Below, piece by piece: positions 32,554 through 41,496 of a stretch of DNA of 42,470 nt (positions are counted from its first letter, which is position 1; every line of letters starts with the position of its first letter). This DNA is from Thermoplasmatales archaeon (GTDB taxonomy: Archaea; Thermoplasmatota; Thermoplasmata; Thermoplasmatales; GCA-001856825): NCBI GenBank assembly GCA_026127935.1, contig JAJSLL010000015.1, positions 1 through 42,470 on the forward strand, written 5' to 3'. The position numbers and the translations under genes were made by a program. The notes under the pieces are model-generated. The model did not search any database. It had not been told where the DNA came from and was given only the letters and a program-made list of their open reading frames with translations.

Positions 32554-33486
32554 ATGCCTAGAAAACCAGCAGAGTCTCTGTGCAAAATTTGTGGTGCAAA
32601 TGCAACAGTGAAGGTCAACTACGCAACGGGGAGTGGAGGAACAGTTTACTTGTACGAGATTTACACCCACAAGAACGGGACGGTTCATTACTTCAGGCCG
32701 GGAAAAGTTTTACAAAAACGGGATGCGTTCAGTGACTTTGAAGAGATGCTAAGAACCAAGATGAAGGATGGGGAGTACAGATTCAAAGATATAAAGAAGC
32801 TTTTTGAATCATTTCGCGGCTCATCAGCAAGCAACACCATGGTGCAGAGATACATTGAGAAAGGGATGAGGGCAAAACTTATCAGGAAGTCAGTCGAAGA
32901 CGGGATGATACTTTACTTTAAGGGGAACCAGAGAGATTCGCCCAAAGTCGTTAAGATTCAAGAAACATCTGTATCTTATCATATTTCAGACTCAGCAGTG
33001 GCAATGTCAATTCTTCTCAAGTTCTTAAACGAAGGTGAAAGCCTACTCAATAGGATCCCGATAAATATACCTACAGGGATCATAGACACTATCAGTGAAC
33101 TTAACATTGAATCATTCGACAAATTTGGCAAGATATCGGAGGGAAACGTGGAGATAGCATTTTCTTTTACCGGACAGACCGGGATTGGAGTGGGTTTAAG
33201 GAGATCCCTGGGTCCTTCTGAGAGTGATTTCCTTTTCGTCACCAGTCGATTCACTTTTTCCGAGCATTCACTGAAGTTTGCACTACCGCTTGACACAGGT
33301 TCCCTCAGAATTCATATAACCAAGGAATGGGAAAAACCTGTGCACGTCAGAAAACGTTTATTAGATGGTATAAAGGAAACCAACCCCGATAGTGTAAGGA
33401 AGGGGTTCTTAAGCGACGGTCTGAGTTTTGCCGAGGTCGAATTTGGCAAGTCTAGCAAGGGAGAGGCAGTTGTAGTCTCTTGGTAG
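32554..33486 (+). CDS. module protein B (copy 2): CxxC/HxxxxxH motif plus winged helix
   Basis: The 310-residue homologue of the protein at 17362-18324. Putative ligands are C10-x2-C13 (CKICG) and H39-x5-H45 in YTHKNGTVHYF, one residue further on than in copy 1. A winged helix follows (FKDIKKLFESFRGSSAS, then RYIEKGMRAKLIRKS). The beta-rich domain has FSFTGQTGIGVGLRRSL (SFAGQTG in copy 1) and KKRMMDG-like VRKRLLDGIKETNPD. The start is the ATG at 32554, where MPRKPAES aligns with MGRKSIQS of copy 1; an in-frame TTG at 32530 would add eight residues. B has about 25% identity to its partner by eye, much less to A. Confidence 0.82.
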   Translation: MPRKPAESLCKICGANATVKVNYATGSGGTVYLYEIYTHKNGTVHYFRPGKVLQKRDAFSDFEEMLRTKMKDGEYRFKDIKKLFESFRGSSASNTMVQRYIEKGMRAKLIRKSVEDGMILYFKGNQRDSPKVVKIQETSVSYHISDSAVAMSILLKFLNEGESLLNRIPINIPTGIIDTISELNIESFDKFGKISEGNVEIAFSFTGQTGIGVGLRRSLGPSESDFLFVTSRFTFSEHSLKFALPLDTGSLRIHITKEWEKPVHVRKRLLDGIKETNPDSVRKGFLSDGLSFAEVEFGKSSKGEAVVVSW

Positions 33487-33737
33487 GTGTGGCTCTTATT
33501 ACCTCATCTAGTCAACTCTGTATATTTATCAATGAATGAGAATATATAACTCTCCGTATTTGTAATGGAAAGTTCAATTGAATTCGACATTCAGTTGGAT
33601 ATCCTCGAGAAAAATACTTTTATTCTTTCCTCTCAATTTCTTCTTTTATTAACTACTTTCAAAAGTGTACCAAATAGTTAATGTACGAGTTTAAGAAGTG
33701 ATTACAGGATGTATCATAATAAAAAGGATGATTACGA

Positions 33738-34034
33738 ATGATCTTGGCTTGGACAACCATACTGGATTTTGCCCTGACTTTCGTCGTAGGACTGCTGTTC
33801 GGGCTGGCCATTAAGAAGGGACTGGTGGCGTTCGTGCTTGCGCTCGTTGGCTTCGTCATTGCAGGTTATGTCGGGTTGACTTTTGTTCCTAAGATTTCGT
33901 TCAGTTATGAAGTAACTAAGTTTATCACTTATGTTGTAACTTATATCCACGACATTAAGCTAGGCGCAATTGCAGTATCTCTGACGGTTATACTGTTTCT
34001 GATAGGCCTTGCAATTGGGCTCTGGAAGGGTTAA
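33738..34034 (+). CDS. small three-helix membrane protein
   Basis: A 98-residue protein has three hydrophobic helices (TILDFALTFVVGLLFGLAI, then LVAFVLALVGFVIAGYVGL, then AIAVSLTVILFLIGLAIGL), separated by short charged loops. No family is recognised. GGATGA stands about six bases before the ATG. It lies between the module and a pilin gene, and could belong to the surface apparatus, but nothing in the sequence proves this. Confidence 0.7.
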   Translation: MILAWTTILDFALTFVVGLLFGLAIKKGLVAFVLALVGFVIAGYVGLTFVPKISFSYEVTKFITYVVTYIHDIKLGAIAVSLTVILFLIGLAIGLWKG

Positions 34035-34150
34035 GTTAATTTTTGTTTTTTAATTTATTTTCTATTTTTTACGGCAAGCGCTGACTCTTGGCATTTCAGG
34101 AGGGTGAGTTGGAATAAAGGTTGATTAAGTCGTAAATAATTCATTCTGGA

Positions 34151-34909
34151 TTGAAGAAGGTAATAGAAGAGGAAGCAGTTTCCGAAGTAGTGGGGACCAT
34201 ACTGGTTCTTGCAATAACAGTTGTTTTGTTCTCTGCAGTTTTTGTTTACGTCCAACAGTTTCCCCTCGCAACTACCTCAAAACAGATCACCGTAGTTCAG
34301 CAGCTGTCCTATAATATAGATACACACACACTGTTCGAGAATCTTACTGAGAAAACGGGGAGCATCCTATTGAGAAGCGATACGTATTTTGTGGTCCTCA
34401 TCGACAACCACGAATACTCAACAAACCTTGCAAACCTGCGAGTGAAAAGTCCCTATGAAAATTCCTCTTCGTTATTCGAGCCCGGAGATACAATAACCTG
34501 GAACAGTTCGTATGTCGGTGCGACTGTAAGAGAAAATTCCTCGATCAACTCTATGCTTCTTTATAGACCCTCAAACCAAGTCCTATGGCAATCCATGAAT
34601 AATGTTTCTAGCGGGTTATCCATTTCAGTCTTCTATGTGACTCCTTCCCCGATAAAAGCAAATGAAACTTTCACTATTTTTGTTCAGGTAAACACTTTTG
34701 ATCCTAATGGGACAATAGCATATCTGAACCTAACTTCACTCTATGGGATGGCTTACAACAAGTCAATGAACATCTATAGTCTGTCAGAAAATAAATTAAA
34801 TTTCTATTTCGAGGGAGTTTCACCTTCCTCCCTTCCAAGCTCCTCAATGGCAAAGTTGAATGTAACCTGTGATGGCATTTCTGTGAATTCTGAGATTAAT
34901 ATGTCTTGA
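34151..34909 (+). CDS. archaeal type IV pilin-like protein
   Basis: The 252-residue protein has a short leader (MKKVIEEE) and then AVSEVVGTILVLAITVVLFS, the archaeal type IV pilin hydrophobic segment that follows the peptidase cut. A long outer domain rich in Ser, Asn and Thr follows. The start is TTG (34151), with a TATA-like TTGATTAAG (34122-34130) 25 nt upstream. It resembles the protein at 27148-27705 in design but not in the outer domain. It could be a pilus subunit or minor pilin. Confidence 0.8.
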   Translation: MKKVIEEEAVSEVVGTILVLAITVVLFSAVFVYVQQFPLATTSKQITVVQQLSYNIDTHTLFENLTEKTGSILLRSDTYFVVLIDNHEYSTNLANLRVKSPYENSSSLFEPGDTITWNSSYVGATVRENSSINSMLLYRPSNQVLWQSMNNVSSGLSISVFYVTPSPIKANETFTIFVQVNTFDPNGTIAYLNLTSLYGMAYNKSMNIYSLSENKLNFYFEGVSPSSLPSSSMAKLNVTCDGISVNSEINMS

Positions 34910-35071
34910 ACCTTGATGCTGATCATCCGCTATATCTCTCCATTTAGTCTCCCAAATTATTAGACATCTGAAATCAACGAAGTTAGAAAATATCGTGTAG
35001 TAGCCATCGCAGGACTTACATATGTTGACTTCTCTGACAAACATCTATATATTTCGAAGATATTGTAATTC

Positions 35072-35653
35072 GTGCTAGCCGAGCTTGAGGTTCTTGGAGG
35101 AATTGGAACTGTTTACGTTCTCGGAGTATTTATCTTTACTTTCTTGAAATTCTCAAAAATGAGGAGGCAACTTCTGAAGGCGCCGGTACTCTTTTTTGTG
35201 TTTTCTTTGATTTCGATGCTATTCGTTGCACTCCTTGGGTCCAATGAATTTTATTTCCTCCCTCTCGTGACCACCGAGTTCCTGCTGATGTTAACAATCT
35301 TCTATAGCTACCTCAAAACGAATGCAATCTTTCTAAGTGCCCTGGTACTTTCTGCTGGCTCCACAGCAGGGAACTGGTTCGTTCCGTACTTCGAAGACAT
35401 CCTTATGATTCTCTCGATCTACTTCTCACTCTACATCACGGGGTCATTCTTACAGGCTAAATCTCAGGAAAGCAAAGGCAGCACCATTGTGATGGGATCG
35501 TTCATACTCATGGACTTGTCCCTAGTCCTTGAAGCATTCTATATTCTGAAGTTCAACAGTTCGTTTATGGAGATCGGTGTTTCGTTATTCGTCGTCTCGG
35601 TAGTTCTATTCTTGCTTCCTTTTCTTTTGGGAGGATCATCAAGGAATGCGTGA
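35072..35653 (+). CDS. six-helix membrane protein
   Basis: A 193-residue protein has about six hydrophobic helices (for example IGTVYVLGVFIFTFLKF and SLFVVSVVLFLLPFLLGG) with small basic loops. No family is recognised. The start is GTG (35072); a TATATATTT (35045-35053) is 24 nt upstream, so the mRNA is leaderless. Its end overlaps the winged-helix gene by eight bases, so the two form an operon and the regulator may respond to or control this membrane protein. Confidence 0.7.
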   Translation: MLAELEVLGGIGTVYVLGVFIFTFLKFSKMRRQLLKAPVLFFVFSLISMLFVALLGSNEFYFLPLVTTEFLLMLTIFYSYLKTNAIFLSALVLSAGSTAGNWFVPYFEDILMILSIYFSLYITGSFLQAKSQESKGSTIVMGSFILMDLSLVLEAFYILKFNSSFMEIGVSLFVVSVVLFLLPFLLGGSSRNA

Positions 35654-35945
35654 TGGCCAACCCCAACGGATGAAGAAAAACAGGAACGAGGTTCAGATTA
35701 TCTTCGAGTTACTTGGAGAACTGAATGACGGAAACTCGCAGACTTCGTCTCTGCTTAGGAGGGTCAACATTCCATTTAGCAAGTATCAAGAGCTACTTGA
35801 AAGGCTGAAGGAGAGAGGGCTTGTGGATATCACACTGGACGAGAAAAAGAATTCCATAAATTTGACAGACAAGGGAAGAGAATTTATAGAACAATACAGG
35901 AAATTCAGCAAACTGATGGAAAGAAGTTACGGCCTGACTCTTTGA
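35646..35945 (+). CDS. small winged-helix regulator
   Basis: The 99-residue protein is basic at the start and has a winged helix (EVQIIFELLGELNDGNSQTS, then INIP-like RVNIPFSKYQELLERLKERG and wing KKNSINLTDKGREF), then a C-terminal helix. It resembles archaeal HTH_45-type transcription factors. An in-frame ATG at 35670 is an alternative start that drops eight residues. It overlaps the membrane-protein gene upstream. Confidence 0.76.
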   Translation: MRDGQPQRMKKNRNEVQIIFELLGELNDGNSQTSSLLRRVNIPFSKYQELLERLKERGLVDITLDEKKNSINLTDKGREFIEQYRKFSKLMERSYGLTL

Positions 35946-36046
35946 ATCTAACAGTTTTCACTTTTACGACATTGTTTTGATACAAAAAGTATTTCATGAT
36001 TCCAGTTATATAGTTCTCGGTTATTATGGTGAGCGAAGGGAGAATT

Positions 36047-36328
36047 ATGGAGAGCGCGACAGGACCTGTTGTGACTGCGATGGTACATCTAAAAGCAGAT
36101 ACGAGCAAGATCGAGACAATCAGCGCTAGCCTTTCAGAACTAAACTTCATCGAGGACATATACTTGGTAACAGGAAATTGGGATATGATTCTGAAAGTCA
36201 GGTTTCCCGACGTCAACCAGATGAGAAATTTTTTAGTAAAAGATCTCAGGAAAGTGGATGGTATAAAAGATTCCTACACGTCTATGGTTATAAGTATATT
36301 CAAGGATAGAGGGGTCAAATTCCAGTAA
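36047..36328 (+). CDS. stand-alone RAM (Lrp/AsnC ligand-binding) domain protein
   Basis: The 93-residue protein is a single RAM domain, the small-molecule-binding part of Lrp/AsnC regulators, without a DNA-binding domain. It has TAMVHLKADTSKIETISASL, VTGNWDMILKVRF and VDGIKDSYTSMVIS in the right order. Such proteins bind amino acids and may modulate full-length regulators. I chose the ATG at 36047: TTATATAG (36006-36013) predicts the mRNA start at about 36035, and GGGAG (36038-36042) precedes this ATG. An in-frame ATG at 36026 lies before the predicted mRNA start. Confidence 0.8.
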   Translation: MESATGPVVTAMVHLKADTSKIETISASLSELNFIEDIYLVTGNWDMILKVRFPDVNQMRNFLVKDLRKVDGIKDSYTSMVISIFKDRGVKFQ

Positions 36329-36337
36329 GTGATTTAT

Positions 36338-36616
36338 ATGGACGAAATGTCGCAGATTTTGTTGGATACCACAAGAATGCTTGATGATTTGATTTCGGAC
36401 TATTCGATACCCAGAAATATTAGGAAGAACATTCAGGCCGCAAAGTTGAGATTGTCGCAGGACAAAGGCAACCTAGACGTGAGGGCTGCTACTTCCATTT
36501 CAACGCTAGATGAAATGGTAAATGACCCAAACACCCCGGGTCACGCGAGGACCCTGATCTATACGATAATGGGTAAGCTTGAGATACTTCAGAAGAAAGC
36601 TTCCTCAGTTCACTGA
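36338..36616 (+). CDS. UPF0147 family protein
   Basis: A 92-residue all-helical archaeal protein matches UPF0147: LLDTTRMLDDLISDYSIPRN, then NIRKNIQAAKL and LDEMVNDPNTPGHART, then a final helix. Function is unknown. I chose ATG 36338; a GTG three codons earlier is possible. Its last bases overlap the convergent methylmalonyl-CoA mutase gene by seven. Confidence 0.88.
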   Translation: MDEMSQILLDTTRMLDDLISDYSIPRNIRKNIQAAKLRLSQDKGNLDVRAATSISTLDEMVNDPNTPGHARTLIYTIMGKLEILQKKASSVH

Positions 36617-37023
36617 TCTTTTACCCATTTTTTCTTGGCTACTTTCCTGACGTGTTCTATTACCTGGTCCAGGGGGGTTCCAGGACCGAAATTCCCTGTT
36701 ATCCCAAGTTTTTCCAATTTCTTTCTGTCTGCCGGGGGGATTATTCCACCACCGACTATCTGAATATCATCAGCACCTAGTTTCTTCAACCATTTCTTTA
36801 CCGCAGGGAACGCACTTAAATGAGCACTGTTGTGTAGGCTAAGTGCTACTACATCTACGTCTTCATCGACTGCAATCCTTGCCACGCTCTCTGGTGTAGG
36901 TAGAAGGCCTGCATACAAGACTTCCATTCCCGCGTCCCTGAATGCCTTTGCGAGCACAAGCACGCCCCTATCGTGGCCATCCAGAGCTGGTTTGGCAACC
37001 AGAATTCTTATCCTTCTCTTCAT
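36610..37023 (-). CDS. methylmalonyl-CoA mutase, cobalamin-binding subunit
   Basis: This 137-residue protein is the separate B12-binding (C-terminal) subunit of methylmalonyl-CoA mutase. It has the DxHxxG motif in AKPALDGHDRGVLVLAKAF (His 17 takes the lower axial position on cobalt), then SLHNSAH and GGGIIPPADRKKL. Its ATG (37021-37023) overlaps the stop of the large subunit (ATGA), so the two are translated together. An in-frame codon at 37044 would extend into the large-subunit gene and is less likely. Confidence 0.93.
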   Translation of the reverse strand: MKRRIRILVAKPALDGHDRGVLVLAKAFRDAGMEVLYAGLLPTPESVARIAVDEDVDVVALSLHNSAHLSAFPAVKKWLKKLGADDIQIVGGGIIPPADRKKLEKLGITGNFGPGTPLDQVIEHVRKVAKKKWVKDQ

Positions 37024-38657
37024 ATTATTGTTGGTTCCTTCCATCCACCAAACACCTCCCTTCCCACATCGGATATTTCCTGCAGAGTCGCATAAGCCTT
37101 CACGGCTTGTATTATACTCTCCATAGAGTTTTCACCGCTGCTATAGACATCTCTCAACCTATCCAAACTCCTCTGCACGTTTCCCTCGTTCCTCTTTTGC
37201 TTGACTTCTCTTAGTCTCTTCCTCTGAATCCTCTCGGCGTTGAAATCAATCTTTAGAACGTTTATGGGCTGTTCATTTTCCTTTGAGAACGCGTTGACTC
37301 CAACGACCTTCAACTCGCCGCTTTCGACCTTCCTCTGATGCGCGTATGCCGTTGCTGCTATCTCTTTTTGAAGGTAACCGTTCTTGATTGCGCTCACAAC
37401 ACCCCCCATTGCTTTGATTGTCTTGAAATACTTGTACGCTTCCTCTTCCATCTTATCAGTCAGGCTCTCGAGGTAGTATGATCCGCCCAGGGGATCTACG
37501 ACATCTGGGATACCAGTTTCGTAAGCTATTACCTGCTGCGTCCTAAGTGCCACTTCTACAGCCTGTTCGGAAGGTAAAGCCCATGCCTCGTCGTAAGAAT
37601 TGGTATGGAGACTCTGTGTGCCTCCGAGAATTGCGGCCATGGCTTCGACAGAAGTCCTGATGATGTTGTTAAGAGGCTGTTGCCAAGTAAGCGAATATCC
37701 GGATGTCTGGCTGTGAAACCTCAGTTTCATCGAGCGTTCGCTCTTTGCACCGTATGTCTCTTTCATTTCCTTTGCCCAGATTCTCCTTGCCGCCCTAAAC
37801 TTCGCAATTTCTTCAAAGAAATTCGTAGAACTGTTGAAGAAGAAACTAAGTCTTGGTGCGAAGGAGTCAACGTCCAATCCATTGTCGATACCTAACTTTA
37901 CATATTCGAACCCGTCTGCCAGAGTGAAGGCGAGTTCCTGTACCGCGGAAGCACCTGCTTCCCGAATATGATAACCGGAAATTGAGATATAATTCCATTT
38001 CGGCATGTTATTTGTGCAATAAACCATCATGTCGCGAATTATTCTCATGTGCGCTTCTGGTGGGTACATCCATTCCTTTTGCGCTATGTACTCCTTTAGA
38101 ATGTCGGCCTGAACTGTTCCCGCGAGATTCTTTTTGGGTATCCCTCCTTTTTCGCCAACGACAGCATACATTGCTGTCAGTACATTTGCTGGAGCATTGA
38201 TCGTCATTGATGTCGAAACCTTGTCCAAGGGGATGCCCTTGAAAATCACTTCCATATCTTTTAGAGAAGACACATTTACACCACATTTGCCGACTTCCCC
38301 GTGAGCCCTATCGGAACTAGCGTCGAATCCATATAGTGTTGGCATATCAAACGCAACGCTAAGTCCCGTTTCGCCGTGGGAGAGCAGGAGTTTCAATCTT
38401 CCGTTCGTATCCTCAGGGGTACCGAATCCTGAAAACATCCTCATTGTCCAGAGCCTACCTCTGTACATGTCAGGGTGAATACCTCTGGTGTAAGGATATT
38501 CTCCGGGTGCGCCAAGTTTTGACTTGTAACTTCCCTTGACGTCGTCGGGAGTGTAATAATCTTTTAACTCAAATCCGGAACTATTTGACCTAGGGTTGGC
38601 CTTAAGCACTTCAGAATCCGATTTATATGCCTTTTTGGTTCTATTTGTTGCAGGCAT
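37020..38657 (-). CDS. methylmalonyl-CoA mutase, catalytic subunit
   Basis: A 545-residue protein is the alpha/beta-barrel subunit that rearranges methylmalonyl-CoA and succinyl-CoA using adenosylcobalamin. It has GEYPYTRGIHPDMYRGRLWT (the substrate-binding YTRG), LSVAFDMPTLYGFDAS, ISGYHIREAGASAVQE and FHSQTSGYSLTWQQPLNN, with TQSLHTNSYDEA near the end. Its length is normal for the split archaeal enzyme. A TATA-like TTTTTTAACG on the minus strand (about 38680-38691) is about 25 nt before the ATG. It links propionyl-CoA or odd-chain and branched amino-acid breakdown to the citric acid cycle; aconitase lies next to it on the other strand. Confidence 0.95.
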   Translation of the reverse strand: MPATNRTKKAYKSDSEVLKANPRSNSSGFELKDYYTPDDVKGSYKSKLGAPGEYPYTRGIHPDMYRGRLWTMRMFSGFGTPEDTNGRLKLLLSHGETGLSVAFDMPTLYGFDASSDRAHGEVGKCGVNVSSLKDMEVIFKGIPLDKVSTSMTINAPANVLTAMYAVVGEKGGIPKKNLAGTVQADILKEYIAQKEWMYPPEAHMRIIRDMMVYCTNNMPKWNYISISGYHIREAGASAVQELAFTLADGFEYVKLGIDNGLDVDSFAPRLSFFFNSSTNFFEEIAKFRAARRIWAKEMKETYGAKSERSMKLRFHSQTSGYSLTWQQPLNNIIRTSVEAMAAILGGTQSLHTNSYDEAWALPSEQAVEVALRTQQVIAYETGIPDVVDPLGGSYYLESLTDKMEEEAYKYFKTIKAMGGVVSAIKNGYLQKEIAATAYAHQRKVESGELKVVGVNAFSKENEQPINVLKIDFNAERIQRKRLREVKQKRNEGNVQRSLDRLRDVYSSGENSMESIIQAVKAYATLQEISDVGREVFGGWKEPTII

Positions 38658-38766
38658 CTTATACTACATCATTATTCGTTAAAAAGTTCTTTCGCCTTCA
38701 ACGGTCATTGAGTAAACGTTTCTTATGCTCCATAACGATTAATTATTCTCATTCAATTAGTGTTAC

Positions 38767-41421
38767 ATGAGTTCGAAGATTACTATTGAAGGCAAAGACT
38801 ACAGCTTTTTTCCATTAAAAGAGCTGGAATCCAAGGGATATACGGTAGAAAACTTGCCCTATTCAACCAAAATTCTTCTCGAGAATCTATTGCGGAAAAT
38901 GGACGGAAAAGTGGTGAAGGAGGAGCACCTGATCAAGGTCCTAGAAAGAAAGAGAGAGGAAATACCCTTCTTTCCTTCGAGAGTGATACTTCAGGACTAC
39001 ACTGGAGTTCCCCTGATCGTTGATCTTATAGCTATGAGGAGTGCCGCCGTTAAATTGGGTAAAGACCCTCAGAAAGTCAATCCGGTAATCCCAGTCCAGT
39101 TAGTAGCGGACCATTCAGTACAAGTTGACAAGTTTGGAACCAATTATGCAATTTTTCAAAACAGGTCTCTGGAATACAACAGAAATGGTGAGAGATATGC
39201 AGCCCTGAAGTGGGCACAGAATAATTTCAGGAACCTCAAGATCGTCCCTCCGGGTAATGGAATAGTGCATCAGGTAAATTTAGAATTCCTTTCAGAAGTC
39301 GTTGCAAACCGTGACGGTACACTTCTTCCAGACACTGTTATAGGGACGGACTCGCACACGACCATGGTTAATGGGATCTCCGTCCTGGGATGGGGAGTGG
39401 GTGGACTCGAAGCAGAGGCCGTCATGGTCGGTGAACCTTCCTACATTATAGTACCAGAAGTCGTAGGAGTAAAACTCAAAGGACAACCAAAAGAAGGGGT
39501 GACGGCAACTGATATAGTCCTGTCAATAACTGAGTTCTTGAGAAAGGCCAGTGTGGTTGGAAAGTTTGTAGAATATTATGGAGACGGAATTAAGTACCTC
39601 AGCACACAGGACAAAACTACAATTTCAAACATGTCGCCAGAATACGGGGCCACAGTCGGCTACTTCCCTTACTCTAGGAACACTTCGAAATATCTTTCGC
39701 TTACCGGAAGAAGTGCAGAACACATCAAGATCGTGGAAACGTACTTGAAGGAACAGGGTCTATATTATGACGGAAAGAAGAAGCAATATGACCAGTTTCT
39801 AGAATTCGATCTTTCCACTGTCGTTCCTACAATAGCAGGACCTACAAATCCGGAAGACAAAATATCTCTATCCGATGTGCAATCCATAAAGAAAATAGTA
39901 GAAGATAATCTCTCCAAGAATTTGAATTTGACACAACAAAGATCATTCGCTTTAAAGGTAGGTGGAGAAGATACTCATTTGAAAGATGGGAGCGTTGTAA
40001 TCGCTGCTATAACTAGCTGCACAAACACCTCTAATCCCGATGTTCTGATTGGTGCTGGTCTGATTGCAAAGAAAGCGGTTGAGTTGGGTTTAACTAGGAG
40101 ACCGTACGTCAAGACTAGTTTCGCTCCAGGCAGTCCGGTCGTTGAAGAGTACCTCAAGAAGGCAAACCTTCAACCATATCTGGATGGTCTTGGATTCCAC
40201 ATAGTCGGATATGGCTGCACGACTTGCATAGGAAATTCAGGCCCGCTGATAACAGAGGTGGAGGAAGCGATCAAGAATGACAAGATCTACACAGTGGCTG
40301 TGCTCAGCGGAAATAGAAACTTTGAAGGTAGAATAAACCCCATGGTTCAGGGAGCTTTCTTGGCATCACCAATGCTCGTGGTTGCTTATTCCATAGCCGG
40401 GAGGATAGACATCGATTTCGTAAACGAGCCCATATCCGTGGACCCCAACGGAAACCCCGTATTCCTGAAGGATCTATGGCCAGAAAAGAAACTAATCAAA
40501 GAGTACGGGGATAAGTTCCTGAGTAAGAGACATTATACTGACAGGAAGGAGAAGATCTTTGAGGGTGTAGAAGAGTGGAAGAGTTTGGAAATCCCTGCGG
40601 GAACTCTGTACTCGTTCCAGCCAAAATCTACATACGTTAGAGAGCCTCCTTGGTTTGAAGTATCATCCACCCTTATCCCGATTGAAAACGCAAGGATACT
40701 GGCAATATTCGGTGACAGAGTGACCACCGATCACATCTCTCCCGCAGGGAGCATTGTGCAAGATATGCAAAAGTACAGGAGGATATGGGAGGAGTTAAAG
40801 AGTGGGAATAGTACATCGATGAGTCAGGTAGAATCCCCGGCTGCAAAGTATCTAATGGAAAATGGAGTAGAACCAAACGACTTCAACTCATTCGGTGCGA
40901 GAAGGGGAAACCACGAAGTCATGATGAGAGGAGGATTCTCGAACCCGAAAATCAAGAACAAGATGATAGATACCGCAGGGGGATTCACTGCCCACTACCC
41001 AGGAGGAGAGAAGATGTCTTTCTTCGATGCTGCGGAACTGTACAAAAAGGAGAACACTCCTTTGGTCATTTTTGCGGGTAAGATGTACGGAGCGGGCAGC
41101 AGCAGAGATTGGGCAGCAAAGGCGACCTACCTCCTGAATGTGAAGGCCGTGATAGCCGAGAGTTTTGAGAGAATCCATCGCTCTAATCTCACGAACATGG
41201 GAGTGATCCCGATCGAAGCAGACATTTCTCAGCTTTTCCTCAAAGGAGACGAGCTGGTTTCTATTGAACTGAGGGACGTTAAGGAGGGCCAGAGTGTAAG
41301 TATAAGGATAAAAGGAGAGGTGGAAAGGACTATTACTGGGAAGGTACGGCTCGATACTGAGGCAGAAATCGAGTATTGCAAGAGTGGGAATATCCTGAAC
41401 TACACTCTCTCAAAGATGTGA
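38767..41421 (+). CDS. acnA: aconitate hydratase (AcnA type)
   Basis: The 884-residue enzyme interconverts citrate and isocitrate in the citric acid cycle. Fe-S cluster cysteines are seen in AITSCTNTSNP (Cys 418) and GYGCTTCIGNSG (Cys 484 and 487). Other family motifs include VGTDSHTTMVNGISVLGWGVGG-like IGTDSHTTMVNG, FAPGSPVVEEYL and, in the swivel domain, GAGSSRDWAAK. Length and architecture are those of the bacterial AcnA/IRP1 branch. A TTAATTATT (38739-38747) is 24 nt before the ATG. It is divergent from the methylmalonyl-CoA mutase operon with a 109-base gap. Confidence 0.96.
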   Translation: MSSKITIEGKDYSFFPLKELESKGYTVENLPYSTKILLENLLRKMDGKVVKEEHLIKVLERKREEIPFFPSRVILQDYTGVPLIVDLIAMRSAAVKLGKDPQKVNPVIPVQLVADHSVQVDKFGTNYAIFQNRSLEYNRNGERYAALKWAQNNFRNLKIVPPGNGIVHQVNLEFLSEVVANRDGTLLPDTVIGTDSHTTMVNGISVLGWGVGGLEAEAVMVGEPSYIIVPEVVGVKLKGQPKEGVTATDIVLSITEFLRKASVVGKFVEYYGDGIKYLSTQDKTTISNMSPEYGATVGYFPYSRNTSKYLSLTGRSAEHIKIVETYLKEQGLYYDGKKKQYDQFLEFDLSTVVPTIAGPTNPEDKISLSDVQSIKKIVEDNLSKNLNLTQQRSFALKVGGEDTHLKDGSVVIAAITSCTNTSNPDVLIGAGLIAKKAVELGLTRRPYVKTSFAPGSPVVEEYLKKANLQPYLDGLGFHIVGYGCTTCIGNSGPLITEVEEAIKNDKIYTVAVLSGNRNFEGRINPMVQGAFLASPMLVVAYSIAGRIDIDFVNEPISVDPNGNPVFLKDLWPEKKLIKEYGDKFLSKRHYTDRKEKIFEGVEEWKSLEIPAGTLYSFQPKSTYVREPPWFEVSSTLIPIENARILAIFGDRVTTDHISPAGSIVQDMQKYRRIWEELKSGNSTSMSQVESPAAKYLMENGVEPNDFNSFGARRGNHEVMMRGGFSNPKIKNKMIDTAGGFTAHYPGGEKMSFFDAAELYKKENTPLVIFAGKMYGAGSSRDWAAKATYLLNVKAVIAESFERIHRSNLTNMGVIPIEADISQLFLKGDELVSIELRDVKEGQSVSIRIKGEVERTITGKVRLDTEAEIEYCKSGNILNYTLSKM

Positions 41422-41496
41422 TGGAAACGGGTCCAAACGGATGTTTCAAAAGGTTTATTTGAGAACTAACCATCGAGGGTTCGGGTCGATCTAACT

